Made by a program: the position numbers and the translations under genes. From the NCBI RefSeq assembly GCF_030503875.2, contig NZ_CP129968.2, forward strand, positions 1,321,001 to 1,385,000: a stretch of DNA of 64,000 nt, read 5' to 3'. This DNA is from Marivirga arenosa. GTDB lineage: Bacteria > Bacteroidota > Bacteroidia > Cytophagales > Cyclobacteriaceae. Positions 17,690 to 26,700 of this stretch are shown here, one piece after another (the stretch's first letter is position 1; each line of letters begins with the position of its first letter). A model generated the notes under the pieces. It was not told the DNA's origin. It saw only the letters and a list, made by a program, of their open reading frames with translations, and did no database searches.

Positions 17690-18773
17690 AACTAATCATT
17701 TCATAAACAGCTATTACCGTAAGCTAGTAACAGTTACGGTAATAGCTGTTTATCTTTTAATCCTAGCCGGAGGTATTGTACGAAGTACAGGTTCGGGTAT
17801 GGGATGTCCTGATTGGCCAAAATGTTTTGGCCAATGGGTTCCACCTACTTCGGAGGGACAATTACCTGAAGGTTACAGAGATTTTTATGCTGATTACAGG
17901 CATGAAAAGAATGTAAAATTTGCAAATTATCTAGAGGTATTTGGATATGCTGAAATCGGTAAGGCTATTTTGGCTGATGAGTCTATTAAGAATGAAGCTG
18001 AGTTTAATGCTTCTAAAACATGGACAGAATATGTAAATAGATTATTAGGAGCTGTAGTAGGTTTTCTTATACTATTGTGTGTTGTAGGTTCATTCAAATA
18101 TTGGAAAAAGAAGAGATCAATTGTAGTTTTATCAGTTGCTTCATTAATCTTAGTTTTATTTCAAGGCTGGATCGGATCGGTTGTGGTATCTACTAATTTA
18201 TTATCATGGCTCATCACTACCCATATGGTTATAGCTTTAGTAATATTGGCAGTACTAACGGCTCTTTATTTTGTTGTAAATGGTTATAAATCATCTGCTT
18301 CAAATAATAGAATTGAGCAAAAGAATAGAGTTACTTCTGTATTAGTCATTGCTATGATCATGATTCTAGTACAAGTAATATTGGGAACTCAGGTTAGGGA
18401 ATCATTAGATATTGTTTCAAACCAATTAGGTGAGGCTTTAAGAGGAAGTTGGATAGAAGGTTTAGGTTTGGAGTTTTACGTACATAGATCTTTTTCTATT
18501 GCGATTGCAATTATTCATGGTTATTTATTGTATTTACTGTTTAAGCAAAGAAAATCTTTTACTTCTTTACTTAGAAATACTAAAATACTAATGACACTAA
18601 TCATTTTGGAAATATTATCGGGAACTATTATGGCTTATTTTGCGATTCCATTTTGGGCGCAACCCATTCATTTAGTTCTTGGAAGTATGATTTTCGGAAT
18701 GCAATTTTTTATATTTTTGCAGCTAGTTTTTAGTGAGCAAAAACAGAATAAATCAGAGTATGCAATATCATAG
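17670..18773 (+). CDS. ctaA: heme A synthase (COX15/CtaA family)
   Basis: This enzyme oxidises heme O to heme A for the oxidase. The frame opens with a TTG at 17652, but ATG at 17670 (MQRQTHKTN) is the better start and gives 367 residues. Family marks are the motif RSTGSGMGCPDWPKCFG in the first extracellular loop, EYVNRLLGA (the ExxxR pattern), and histidines at the ends of membrane helices (THMVIAL, HRSFSIAIAIIHG, PIHLVLGS). About eight helices are visible. It overlaps coxA at its 5' end and ctaB at its 3' end, so translation is likely coupled. Confidence 0.92.
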   Translation: MQRQTHKTNHFINSYYRKLVTVTVIAVYLLILAGGIVRSTGSGMGCPDWPKCFGQWVPPTSEGQLPEGYRDFYADYRHEKNVKFANYLEVFGYAEIGKAILADESIKNEAEFNASKTWTEYVNRLLGAVVGFLILLCVVGSFKYWKKKRSIVVLSVASLILVLFQGWIGSVVVSTNLLSWLITTHMVIALVILAVLTALYFVVNGYKSSASNNRIEQKNRVTSVLVIAMIMILVQVILGTQVRESLDIVSNQLGEALRGSWIEGLGLEFYVHRSFSIAIAIIHGYLLYLLFKQRKSFTSLLRNTKILMTLIILEILSGTIMAYFAIPFWAQPIHLVLGSMIFGMQFFIFLQLVFSEQKQNKSEYAIS

Positions 18774-19662
18774 CTCACAAAATATATCTATAACTCATTT
18801 GATGCTTAGCTATCTAAAGAATCTATTTGTTTTATTAAAACCAAGGTTAAGCTTTTTAGTGGCTTTTTCATCTGCCTTTGGTTATGTGTTAGGCTTTAGT
18901 GGTAGTGGCATTAATTACGTTACTTTAAGCTTTTTATCATTAGGAGGATTTTTAGTTTCAGGATCTGCAGTAATTATAAATCAGATTATTGAAATCGAGT
19001 ATGATAAAAAGATGGATAGGACTAAAAACAGACCCTTACCAACTGGTAAAATATCAAAACAAGAGGCTATTGTTTTTGCAATTTTAGTTGGTATCATAGG
19101 ACTAGGTTTATTATTTATTTACACCAATGTTTTAACTACAATCTTATCCTTATCATCCTTAATATTATATAGTTTTGTATATACACCATTAAAAAGAGTT
19201 GGGCCTATTGCAGTATTTGTGGGAGCACTTCCAGGGGCTCTACCTCCTTTGTTAGGTTGGGTAGCAGCTACTAATGATTTTAGCATTGAAGGTTGGATTA
19301 TCTTCGGAATTCAATTCATTTGGCAATTTCCTCACTTTTGGGCGATTGCATGGGTTGCTGACGATGATTATAAAAAAGCTGGCTTTAAACTTTTGCCTTC
19401 AGGAGGAAAAAAAGATTTGAATACAGCGATTCAGATTATGATATATACTTTGTTTTTAATTCCGTTAGGATTACTTCCAACATTATTTGGAGTTACGGGT
19501 ATATATTCTGCACTAGTTGCAACTATATGTGGAGTACTGTTTTTAAGCCAAACATTTTATTTAATGAAAGAATGCAGTAAAGAAGCTGCTTTAAAAATAA
19601 TGTTTGGATCATTTTTGTACTTACCTATAGTTCAACTGGCTTATTTACTAGATAAAATTTAA
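18760..19662 (+). CDS. ctaB: protoheme IX farnesyltransferase (heme O synthase)
   Basis: This UbiA-family membrane prenyltransferase converts heme B to heme O, the step before heme A synthase. The aspartate-rich motif YDKKMDRTKNRPLPTG is diagnostic, and a second conserved motif, DDDYKKAGFKLLP, is present. Eight or nine membrane helices are visible. The frame is open from a GTG at 18733; ATG at 18760 overlaps ctaA by 14 bases, and ATG at 18802 (MLSYLKNLFVLLKPR) is also possible because family homology begins there. It precedes the first subunit III gene by two bases. Confidence 0.92.
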   Translation: MQYHSSQNISITHLMLSYLKNLFVLLKPRLSFLVAFSSAFGYVLGFSGSGINYVTLSFLSLGGFLVSGSAVIINQIIEIEYDKKMDRTKNRPLPTGKISKQEAIVFAILVGIIGLGLLFIYTNVLTTILSLSSLILYSFVYTPLKRVGPIAVFVGALPGALPPLLGWVAATNDFSIEGWIIFGIQFIWQFPHFWAIAWVADDDYKKAGFKLLPSGGKKDLNTAIQIMIYTLFLIPLGLLPTLFGVTGIYSALVATICGVLFLSQTFYLMKECSKEAALKIMFGSFLYLPIVQLAYLLDKI

Positions 19663-19664
19663 TA

Positions 19665-20255
19665 ATGGATACTACTATTAATAAAGAACAAGATTTAAGG
19701 CCAAGTATAAAGATACTTTCAATGCACCCATTGAAGTTTGCATTGTGGTTATTTATTGTTACTATAGTAATGATATTTGCGGCACTAACGAGTGCCTATA
19801 TAGTGCGTCAGTCTGAAGGTAATTGGCTAATATTCGATTTACCAACTGAATTTTTGATTAACACTATTATATTAGTAGCTAGTAGCGTAACTATGCATTT
19901 AGCTTATATGGCTGCAAAAAAAGATAATTTTAAGCAATTAAAATTATTTATGATCGTCACAGCTGCTTTATCAATTGCCTTTTTTATTGGCCAATTTGAA
20001 GCCTGGGGCGCTTTAGTGGATAGAGACGTGTATTTTGTGGGCAATCCTTCCGGATCATTTTTATATGTAATTTCAGGATTGCACGCATTTCATTTAATTT
20101 CAGGGCTGATTTTTATATTAATTATGTTATTTTCGGCTTTTAAATTAAAGGTTCATTCTAAAAATATGGTGAAAATGGAAATGTGTACTACATATTGGCA
20201 CTTTTTAGATGGACTTTGGGTATATTTATATATATTTTTGTTGTTAAATCATTAA
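19665..20255 (+). CDS. heme-copper oxidase subunit III family, short form
   Basis: This 196-residue membrane protein of the subunit III family has five hydrophobic helices. The subunit III pattern is seen in SGLHAFHLISGLIF and, at the end, TYWHFLDGLWVYLYI. It is shorter than the next gene, which encodes a second subunit III. Bacteroidota operons commonly carry two such genes in tandem; which one enters the purified oxidase is not evident from sequence. Confidence 0.88.
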   Translation: MDTTINKEQDLRPSIKILSMHPLKFALWLFIVTIVMIFAALTSAYIVRQSEGNWLIFDLPTEFLINTIILVASSVTMHLAYMAAKKDNFKQLKLFMIVTAALSIAFFIGQFEAWGALVDRDVYFVGNPSGSFLYVISGLHAFHLISGLIFILIMLFSAFKLKVHSKNMVKMEMCTTYWHFLDGLWVYLYIFLLLNH

Positions 20256-20278
20256 TCCTATTTTGAACAGTTAAATTT

Positions 20279-21025
20279 ATGGCAACTTCTGCAACAATTG
20301 ATACTACTACGAAAAGCACTTGGGGAGGTGGAGTAGCCCCAATGAAGGCAAGTTATGGAAAGTTGATGATGTGGTTCTTCCTATTATCTGATGCTTTTTC
20401 ATTCTCAGCTTTATTAATTACTTATGGTTTAATTCGTTATGCTCACCCTGCATATCAAGGAACGGTATCTGATTTTACTTTCAGTACTGAATATTGGCCG
20501 ATACCAGAAATGGTATTTGAGGCTGTACCATTTTTACATGGTGTTCATGCTCCTTTAGTATTCGTAGGGATAATGACATTCATTTTGATCTTAAGTTCCG
20601 TTACTATGGTTTTAGCTGTGGAAGCTGGACATAGAATGGATAGAAAGAATGTTATTAAATGGATGCTTTGGACTATTATTGGTGGTTTAACATTCCTTGC
20701 TTGTCAGGCTTGGGAATGGAGTCACTTTATTCACGGTACTGCAGAAGGAACTGTAAATGCTATGGGTGAAACTATTTTCGGTGCTAATCTTACTGAGAAT
20801 CAGTATGGACCTCCATTATTTGCATCTCTATTCTTCTTTATTACAGGTTTCCACGGATTCCATGTATTTAGTGGAGTAGTTATCAACTTCATTATATTCT
20901 TCAACGCTGTTGTAGGTACTTATGATAAAAGAGGACACTACGAAATGGTTGAGAAAACTGGACTTTATTGGCACTTTGTTGATTTAGTTTGGGTATTCGT
21001 ATTTACACTTTTTTACTTGATTTAA
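20279..21025 (+). CDS. coxC: cytochrome c oxidase subunit III
   Basis: This 248-residue subunit III has seven helices. Marks are FFFITGFHGFHVFSGV and the C-terminal GLYWHFVDLVWVFVFTLFYLI. It follows the shorter paralogue by 23 bases and precedes subunit IV by 13. Subunit III has no redox centre and supports stability and proton uptake by subunit I. Confidence 0.92.
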   Translation: MATSATIDTTTKSTWGGGVAPMKASYGKLMMWFFLLSDAFSFSALLITYGLIRYAHPAYQGTVSDFTFSTEYWPIPEMVFEAVPFLHGVHAPLVFVGIMTFILILSSVTMVLAVEAGHRMDRKNVIKWMLWTIIGGLTFLACQAWEWSHFIHGTAEGTVNAMGETIFGANLTENQYGPPLFASLFFFITGFHGFHVFSGVVINFIIFFNAVVGTYDKRGHYEMVEKTGLYWHFVDLVWVFVFTLFYLI

Positions 21026-21038
21026 CGATTATAAAGAT

Positions 21039-21365
21039 ATGTCACACGAAGAAACTAATAATATTCAGGTAATTCCTGAAGACAAGGAAAAGACCAAGAA
21101 AATATGGAAAGTTGCTGGTATTTTAGCAGTAGTAACTTTAATTGAATTTGTGTTTGCATTTACATTACCAAGAGGTATTGTATTAGTATCTATATTCTTA
21201 GGACTAACAATTGTAAAAGCATTCTATATTGTTGCAGAATTTATGCACTTAAAGCATGAACAAAAAGCTTTAATCTGGTCAATTCTTATCCCTACTATAT
21301 TAATTCTATGGTTAGTAGTAGCTTTAATGGTAGAAGGAAGTGCAATATTTAATATCAGAAATTAA
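21039..21365 (+). CDS. cytochrome c oxidase subunit IV family protein
   Basis: This 108-residue protein has three hydrophobic helices and the prokaryotic subunit IV pattern: VVTLIEFVFAF, ITLTIVKAFYIVAEFMHL-like core (here IVKAFYIVAEFMHLKHE). It is the last gene of the oxidase block proper, since a strong hairpin terminator follows 24 bases after its stop. Confidence 0.88.
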   Translation: MSHEETNNIQVIPEDKEKTKKIWKVAGILAVVTLIEFVFAFTLPRGIVLVSIFLGLTIVKAFYIVAEFMHLKHEQKALIWSILIPTILILWLVVALMVEGSAIFNIRN

Positions 21366-21389
21366 TTATACACAAAACTAAAATGTTAG

Positions 21390-21421
21390 AATCAGGTTGA
21401 ATATCTCAACCTGATTTTTTT
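21390..21421 (+). terminator. terminator at the end of the ACIII/oxidase operon
   Basis: An 11-bp perfect stem (21390-21400 with 21406-21416) with a 5-nt loop runs straight into a T-tract (21415-21421). The next start codon, at 21426, is only five bases beyond it. Downstream assembly genes therefore either depend on read-through or on a promoter hidden in the subunit IV gene. Confidence 0.85.
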
Positions 21422-21425
21422 GTTT

Positions 21426-22055
21426 ATGAAGAAATCCAAAATATTTATTCTCTTATTTACGCTAAGTTTTCCAGTAATTCTTTATTTATTTTTAAGGTCT
21501 TATGGGCAAAATGAATTTGACCTTCCTGTATTTTTTGAAACAGAGGTAAAAGCATATTGTGATAACACCAATACCAATGAGGAAAGCGTAAAAATTTATA
21601 CTCAAGAAGGAGATTCAATTCAATTATTAGAATCTTATTCTGCTGATTTTAAGGTGGTTCATATTCCCAATTCAGATAACAAAGAAATTCAGACATTAAA
21701 GAATGAACTGAATAGAGTGTTAAACACCTTTGAGGATCTTTCAATAGATATAATCTCACTTCAACCAAAATCAGCTAATGATTCATTAATAGCAGAAGAA
21801 TCTTTTTTAAATAGAGATAAAGCACACAGCTTCTGGTTTGATAATAATAAGCAAAATCAAATTGTAAATTGTGTTTATGCCTTTCCTACTGAACAATGGA
21901 AAGGAAGCCACCCTTCTGAAGAGGAATATCTTATTTATAATACCTTAGTTCTTTTAGATAAAAAGAATAGAATAAGGGGCTATTATGATGGCTATGAAAC
22001 AAAGGAGGTTGACAGATTGATATTAGAAATTAGAGTATTATTAAGTAAAGACTAA
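21426..22055 (+). CDS. Sco/SenC-like protein lacking the copper-binding residues
   Basis: The protein (209 residues from the ATG at 21426; the TTG at 21420 is unlikely) has an N-terminal membrane anchor. Its ends match Sco proteins: an N-terminal FPVILYLFLRSYG segment and a C-terminal LLDKKNRIRGYYDGYETKEVDRL, the typical Sco finish. Sco proteins insert copper into the CuA site through a CxxxC pair and a distal histidine. Here no CxxxC exists: the only two cysteines are isolated (AYCDN and VNCVY). The position expected for the histidine just before LVLLD is asparagine (YNTLVLLD). It overlaps the DUF420 gene by one base. It is probably a degenerate or repurposed Sco; whether it retains a thioredoxin fold needs structural modelling. 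Confidence 0.7.
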   Translation: MKKSKIFILLFTLSFPVILYLFLRSYGQNEFDLPVFFETEVKAYCDNTNTNEESVKIYTQEGDSIQLLESYSADFKVVHIPNSDNKEIQTLKNELNRVLNTFEDLSIDIISLQPKSANDSLIAEESFLNRDKAHSFWFDNNKQNQIVNCVYAFPTEQWKGSHPSEEEYLIYNTLVLLDKKNRIRGYYDGYETKEVDRLILEIRVLLSKD

Positions 22056-22642
22056 TGAGCCAAATAGATAATAATAGAAAATCATTTGTAAAATTAATAT
22101 GGGTATTATCTATTGCAATACCTGTAGTAGTAGCCGTATTATTATTTGCTCCTGAAAAAATTGAGGGGGCTGGAGATTGGGTATATATTTTACCTCACTT
22201 AAATGCTACCTTTAATTCAATAACCGCTATAGTATTACTTTTAGGCCTTTATTTTATCAAGCGGAAGAATATTGTTGCACATAAAAGCATGATGTCTATT
22301 GCATTTACTTTAGGATCACTATTTTTAGTGAGTTACGTAATTTATCACTCTACAGCTGATTCAACTATTTATGGGGATATAAATGGTAATAGTATTTTAG
22401 ATGAAGCTGAAAAAACGGAAGATATCATGTTTATGAGAGGGCTGTATGTTAGTATATTATTGCCCCATATTGTACTAGCGGCAGTAGTAGTTCCTTTTGT
22501 ATTATTTGCCTTTTATTATGCTTTAACTGATAAGATTGAAAAGCATAAGAAAGTGGTGAAATGGACATTTCCAATCTGGTTATTTGTTTCAATAACTGGT
22601 GTCATCGTTTATTTTATGATAAGCCCATATTATTTAAATTAA
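22055..22642 (+). CDS. DUF420 membrane protein, probable oxidase assembly factor
   Basis: This 195-residue protein has about five membrane helices and the DUF420 pattern: LPHLNATFNSITAIVLLLG, HKSMMSIAFTLG, and LPHIVLAAVVVPFVL. DUF420 includes CtaM of Firmicutes, an assembly factor for heme-copper oxidase. An insertion with acidic residues (DINGNSILDEAEKTED) sits in one loop, resembling a calcium-binding-like loop seen in many Cytophagales members. The start overlaps the previous stop (TAATG), so translation is coupled. A role in oxidase assembly is inferred from family and position. Confidence 0.85.
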   Translation: MSQIDNNRKSFVKLIWVLSIAIPVVVAVLLFAPEKIEGAGDWVYILPHLNATFNSITAIVLLLGLYFIKRKNIVAHKSMMSIAFTLGSLFLVSYVIYHSTADSTIYGDINGNSILDEAEKTEDIMFMRGLYVSILLPHIVLAAVVVPFVLFAFYYALTDKIEKHKKVVKWTFPIWLFVSITGVIVYFMISPYYLN

Positions 22643-22686
22643 GTGAACTCATTTTAGTATTTTTAAGTTTTAAAATAAAAATTTAG

Positions 22687-22956
22687 ATGAAGAGGGTCAT
22701 TCTACTACTTATCGTATTTCTTTTCATAAATTCGGCTGATATACTAGCACAATGCGCTATGTGCCGTGCAACTGTAGAAAATAATGTTAATAATGGAGAA
22801 ATAGGTATTGCTAGCTCTCTTAACTTTGGTATTCTTTATTTATTTGCAGCACCTTATTTAGTAGTTATGGTAATTGGTTTTTTCTGGTACAGAAATTCTA
22901 AAAATCAAAAAAAGAAAATTGATATTAAAGAATTACTAAATAGAGCTAAGCCATAA
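22687..22956 (+). CDS. small membrane protein with CxxC motif
   Basis: This 89-residue protein has a cleavable signal peptide (residues 1-21, ending ILAQ), immediately followed by CAMC, then one membrane helix (about 50-70) and a lysine-rich cytoplasmic tail. The mature N-terminus would expose the cysteine pair in the periplasm. I do not recognise a named family, though similar small proteins follow oxidase genes in related bacteria. A thiol or copper-handling role beside the Sco-like gene that has lost its own cysteines is possible but unproven. Confidence 0.7.
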   Translation: MKRVILLLIVFLFINSADILAQCAMCRATVENNVNNGEIGIASSLNFGILYLFAAPYLVVMVIGFFWYRNSKNQKKKIDIKELLNRAKP

Positions 22957-23053
22957 TTTTTTACCTGTTTATCATCATTCATCTTTATTTCAATATTTTC
23001 ATTTAAACTCCAGTATGATTATTGCTATATTGATGCTTAAAATCATCAATTAA

Positions 23054-26000
23054 GTGAAGAAATATATACTTTTCCTTCTTAGTTTTTTAATTCTAATCGT
23101 TTTTGGCTTACGGCATTATTATCATACTTTAGAGCTTGATCGTAATCAATTCATATCTAAAACTCAGGTTAAACTCAATAAAGAGCTTCAGAAAGTAGAG
23201 AATGAAAAGAAAGATTGGATTACCTACTTTTCTAAGAATAAAGCCTTAGACTTTGAGTCACTTAATAAAATAGAAAATTCCTATTCCTTTTTCATATTTA
23301 ATAATACCTCATTGGTTTATTGGTCAGACGAACATTATGCTCCTGAATCCAAAAAATATAGAAATGATGGGTGGTATTTTATCAGTAATCAGTCGGGTCA
23401 ATATTTAGAATATTCAATAAAGTCAAAATCTGGTAGTATTGACTTGGTATCTGTGATTCCACTTTATGAACATTATGATGTAAATAATGAATATATCCAA
23501 TCTCGATTTAATACTGATATTCTTCCTGAAGATGATATTTCACTTTATCAAACTGAAGTTGACAATAGTTACCCATTAACTGATTTATCGGGTAATCCAT
23601 TGTTTTATATTAAATTAAGTGAAGACTTTGAAAGCTATAATGGTGTTTTACATGCTATTATAATACTGATTGAATTCATTATAGTTATATTATTGATTTG
23701 GCAATTATGGTTTTTTGTTAAAAAACAGAAGAGCTTAGCTATTCAAATTTCATTATTTACTTTTGGCATCGTCTTATTATGGGTTTTGTTGGAATTATTA
23801 GATTTCCCATTTCACTCAAAAGAATTAGAACTATTTGATCCAAAATATTTTGCATCATCTGATTTTAATCCCTCACTAGGATATTTAATAATCAACTGCA
23901 TTTTTTTATTTTTAATTGGATATTTCTCTTTATTGCAAATAAAAGATTATTTACAGCGATCTGTTATCAGAAGTTTAAAGATTCGATTTGCTGTAAATAT
24001 TTTATCCTATTTGGCCACAATAGGTGTTTTCTATTTTATAAATCTAATATATCTTCACTCCAATTGGGGGTTAGACAGTACTCAATCAATTGAATTTAAT
24101 ATATTTCAGATTCTATCCTTCCTAATTGTATTGTTATTTGGATATTTATTATTTGAGGCCTTTAAGGTTGCTCACCATTATAATTCTAAACTAGACATCA
24201 GCTTTGGAAGCTTTATATCTGCTCAACTTTTATCCTTAGCTATTTTCTCATTATTTAGCTTTTTTTTCGGTATTTCTATTATCTGGATAGGATTAGTAGT
24301 TTTCGTACTAAACTCTATAGTATATATCACTAATCTGGGATTAGCACTAAAAGACATTAATTTTTTGAGTTTCATTTATTTATTTCTATTGATTATTGCT
24401 GTATCTATAATAAATGCTATTTCAGTGCAAACGTTAGAAATCAGAAATGAGGCAAAACAAAGAAATATTCTAGCGGATAAAATTATAAATGGAAATGATG
24501 TTTTAGCTGAATATATGTTGGTCCAGCTTGATGAAAGTCTTAAAAAGGATGAGTATATCAAACGTCAGTTTTTACTGCCTTTAACACCCTATAAAACTAT
24601 AGTTGATAAAATTGAAAAGTATTATCTAAATGATTATTTCGATAAGTATGAAACATCAATAAAAATTTTTGATGCCAAAGGCAATGTGATTTATCCTAAT
24701 AATACTTTACCTATGAATTCATCTTATCCTATCCATCAGATGAATCAGAGAAATAAAAGAGGGGATATAAATTTATATTTAGTAGGAAATTCTGAGGGTA
24801 ATCAATTACAAAGAAAATATATTTATTTGCATGAGATTAAACATAATGATTATGCTTTTGCAAAAATTGTATTAGAGTTGCAGCCAAAGAAAATAAGACC
24901 AGAGAATGTATTTCCTGAGCTTCTAGTTAAAAACCGAAATCTTCCTGCCTTACTTGATATTCCTTATGATTATGCTCTCTACAAAAACGACACCTTATCT
25001 TATAGTGTAGGGGATTTAAATTTTCCGAATACGGTTAATAGCGTAATAACAGAGGATGCACAGCTAAAGAAGATTCAACAGGAAAATCATTATAATTTTA
25101 ATGTGGTTTCAGACCAGGATGAGAAAATAGTTTTTGGTAAAAGGAATAATTACTGGTATCGCTTCTTCTCTAATATCTCATTTTTCTTCATTCTATGCTT
25201 TGTACTGGTTTTTACCATATCAGCTTATCAATTTATCAAAGGGTATTTAAAAACGAAAACTCTTGGGTTAAGCGCAAAAATCCAGCTTTATTTTTCATTG
25301 GCTTTTCTGATTCCATTACTATCAGTAAGTATTTCAACTATTGGGTTTGTAAATGCTACATTTTTGGAAGATATCGTTTCCAAATATGAAGAGAATACCA
25401 ACCGTGTTGCTAGTCAATTAGTGCCAATGCTTATGCGATACGAAAATGATTTGGTGGATAAGGCTACTTTAAGTAATGAAATATCTACTATTACAAAGAT
25501 CATTAATGCGGATATAAACCTTTATGATCTTAATGGTCAACTTTTTTTAACGAGTCAGCCACAGGTATTTGAGAAAAATCTCTTGTCCTATAAAATTAAT
25601 CCTAAGGCATATGCCTCAATTTTCCAAAATGGACAAAAGCTTATCACCTTAGAAGAGCAAATTGGTGATTTAAATTATCAGTCAGCCTATGTAGGCATTA
25701 GATCTTATAATTCAGGTAATTTATTAGCTATTTTGGGGAGTCCATTTTTTAAATCGAATAAAGAATATGATGTATTGCTGACTGATTTATTGAATAATGT
25801 TTTTAATATTTTTGTTAGCTCTTTTATAGTTTTCATTTTCTTAGCATATACAGCAACTAAAATTTTAACTTCTCCTTTAAATTTACTTAAGCAAAAACTT
25901 TCCCAAGTAAATCTATCGGCCAAGAATCAACCCATAAGCTGGCAAGTGGATGATGAAATTGGATTGCTTATTAATGAATATAATCAGATGCTTTTAAAGC

Positions 26001-26698
26001 TTGAGAAAAGTAGGCAAGCTTTAAGTAAGACAGAAAAAGAATCCGCTTGGCGAGAAATGGCACAACAAGTGGCTCATGAAATAAAAAATCCACTTACGCC
26101 AATGAAGTTATCATTGCAGCATTTACAAATGAAAATACAAAGGTCGGATAACCCAATGCCTGAGGCTACGGCTAAGATAGAAAGTATATTATCTCAGATT
26201 GAGAATTTGAGTGATATTGCAACCTCTTTTTCTTCTTTTGCTAAAATGCCAATTCCTGAAAATGAAAAAGTATGTGTGAGTGATATTTTGAGGAATGTAG
26301 TAGGGTTATTTAAAGCCGATCATGTTCATATTAATCTGGAGTTGCCTTCTGATAAAATACATGCATTTGCTGATCCTAAAATTATGGAACGTACTTTTAA
26401 TAATATGATTCTTAATGCATTACAAAGTGGCGATGGTACTAATCCAGTAAGTGTTAATATTAAAATTGAGGTGGAGGGCGAAAGGATAAAAATATCAATA
26501 TCAGACAACGGAACTGGTATTCCTGAAGAAAATTATAATAAAGTTTTTTTACCGAACTTTACTACAAAATCTAGTGGTTCAGGTATAGGTTTAGCAGTTG
26601 CTAAAAGAGGTATTGAACATGCGGGGGGTGATATTTGGTTCGAATCTGAATTAAATAAAGGGACTACCTTTTTTATTGAATTAAAAAGAATGGGTTAA
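23054..26698 (+). CDS. NtrY-like sensor histidine kinase, very large
   Basis: This 1214-residue membrane sensor kinase begins at a GTG (the following KKYILFLLSFLIL is a good membrane anchor). It has an extracytoplasmic region, a block of several helices (about 195-465), a second extracytoplasmic region, and further helices near 705 and 915 before a HAMP linker. The transmitter is complete: H-box QQVAHEIKNPLTPMKLS with H1008, N-box NMILNALQSG, G1 SDNGTGIPEE and G2 GSGIGLAVAKRG. The H-box and HAMP order resemble NtrY kinases. No response regulator is adjacent. The next gene starts two bases later and is probably co-transcribed. Confidence 0.88.
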   Translation: MKKYILFLLSFLILIVFGLRHYYHTLELDRNQFISKTQVKLNKELQKVENEKKDWITYFSKNKALDFESLNKIENSYSFFIFNNTSLVYWSDEHYAPESKKYRNDGWYFISNQSGQYLEYSIKSKSGSIDLVSVIPLYEHYDVNNEYIQSRFNTDILPEDDISLYQTEVDNSYPLTDLSGNPLFYIKLSEDFESYNGVLHAIIILIEFIIVILLIWQLWFFVKKQKSLAIQISLFTFGIVLLWVLLELLDFPFHSKELELFDPKYFASSDFNPSLGYLIINCIFLFLIGYFSLLQIKDYLQRSVIRSLKIRFAVNILSYLATIGVFYFINLIYLHSNWGLDSTQSIEFNIFQILSFLIVLLFGYLLFEAFKVAHHYNSKLDISFGSFISAQLLSLAIFSLFSFFFGISIIWIGLVVFVLNSIVYITNLGLALKDINFLSFIYLFLLIIAVSIINAISVQTLEIRNEAKQRNILADKIINGNDVLAEYMLVQLDESLKKDEYIKRQFLLPLTPYKTIVDKIEKYYLNDYFDKYETSIKIFDAKGNVIYPNNTLPMNSSYPIHQMNQRNKRGDINLYLVGNSEGNQLQRKYIYLHEIKHNDYAFAKIVLELQPKKIRPENVFPELLVKNRNLPALLDIPYDYALYKNDTLSYSVGDLNFPNTVNSVITEDAQLKKIQQENHYNFNVVSDQDEKIVFGKRNNYWYRFFSNISFFFILCFVLVFTISAYQFIKGYLKTKTLGLSAKIQLYFSLAFLIPLLSVSISTIGFVNATFLEDIVSKYEENTNRVASQLVPMLMRYENDLVDKATLSNEISTITKIINADINLYDLNGQLFLTSQPQVFEKNLLSYKINPKAYASIFQNGQKLITLEEQIGDLNYQSAYVGIRSYNSGNLLAILGSPFFKSNKEYDVLLTDLLNNVFNIFVSSFIVFIFLAYTATKILTSPLNLLKQKLSQVNLSAKNQPISWQVDDEIGLLINEYNQMLLKLEKSRQALSKTEKESAWREMAQQVAHEIKNPLTPMKLSLQHLQMKIQRSDNPMPEATAKIESILSQIENLSDIATSFSSFAKMPIPENEKVCVSDILRNVVGLFKADHVHINLELPSDKIHAFADPKIMERTFNNMILNALQSGDGTNPVSVNIKIEVEGERIKISISDNGTGIPEENYNKVFLPNFTTKSSGSGIGLAVAKRGIEHAGGDIWFESELNKGTTFFIELKRMG

Positions 26699-26700
26699 TT

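Noticed and set aside
19665..21025. Two tandem subunit III genes considered as a recent duplication.
   Set aside because: They differ clearly in length and sequence and such pairs are usual in Bacteroidota oxidase operons.
25195..25389. 64-codon plus-strand frame inside the large kinase gene, and similar internal or antisense frames elsewhere.
   Set aside because: They lie wholly within well-supported genes in another frame and have no family features.
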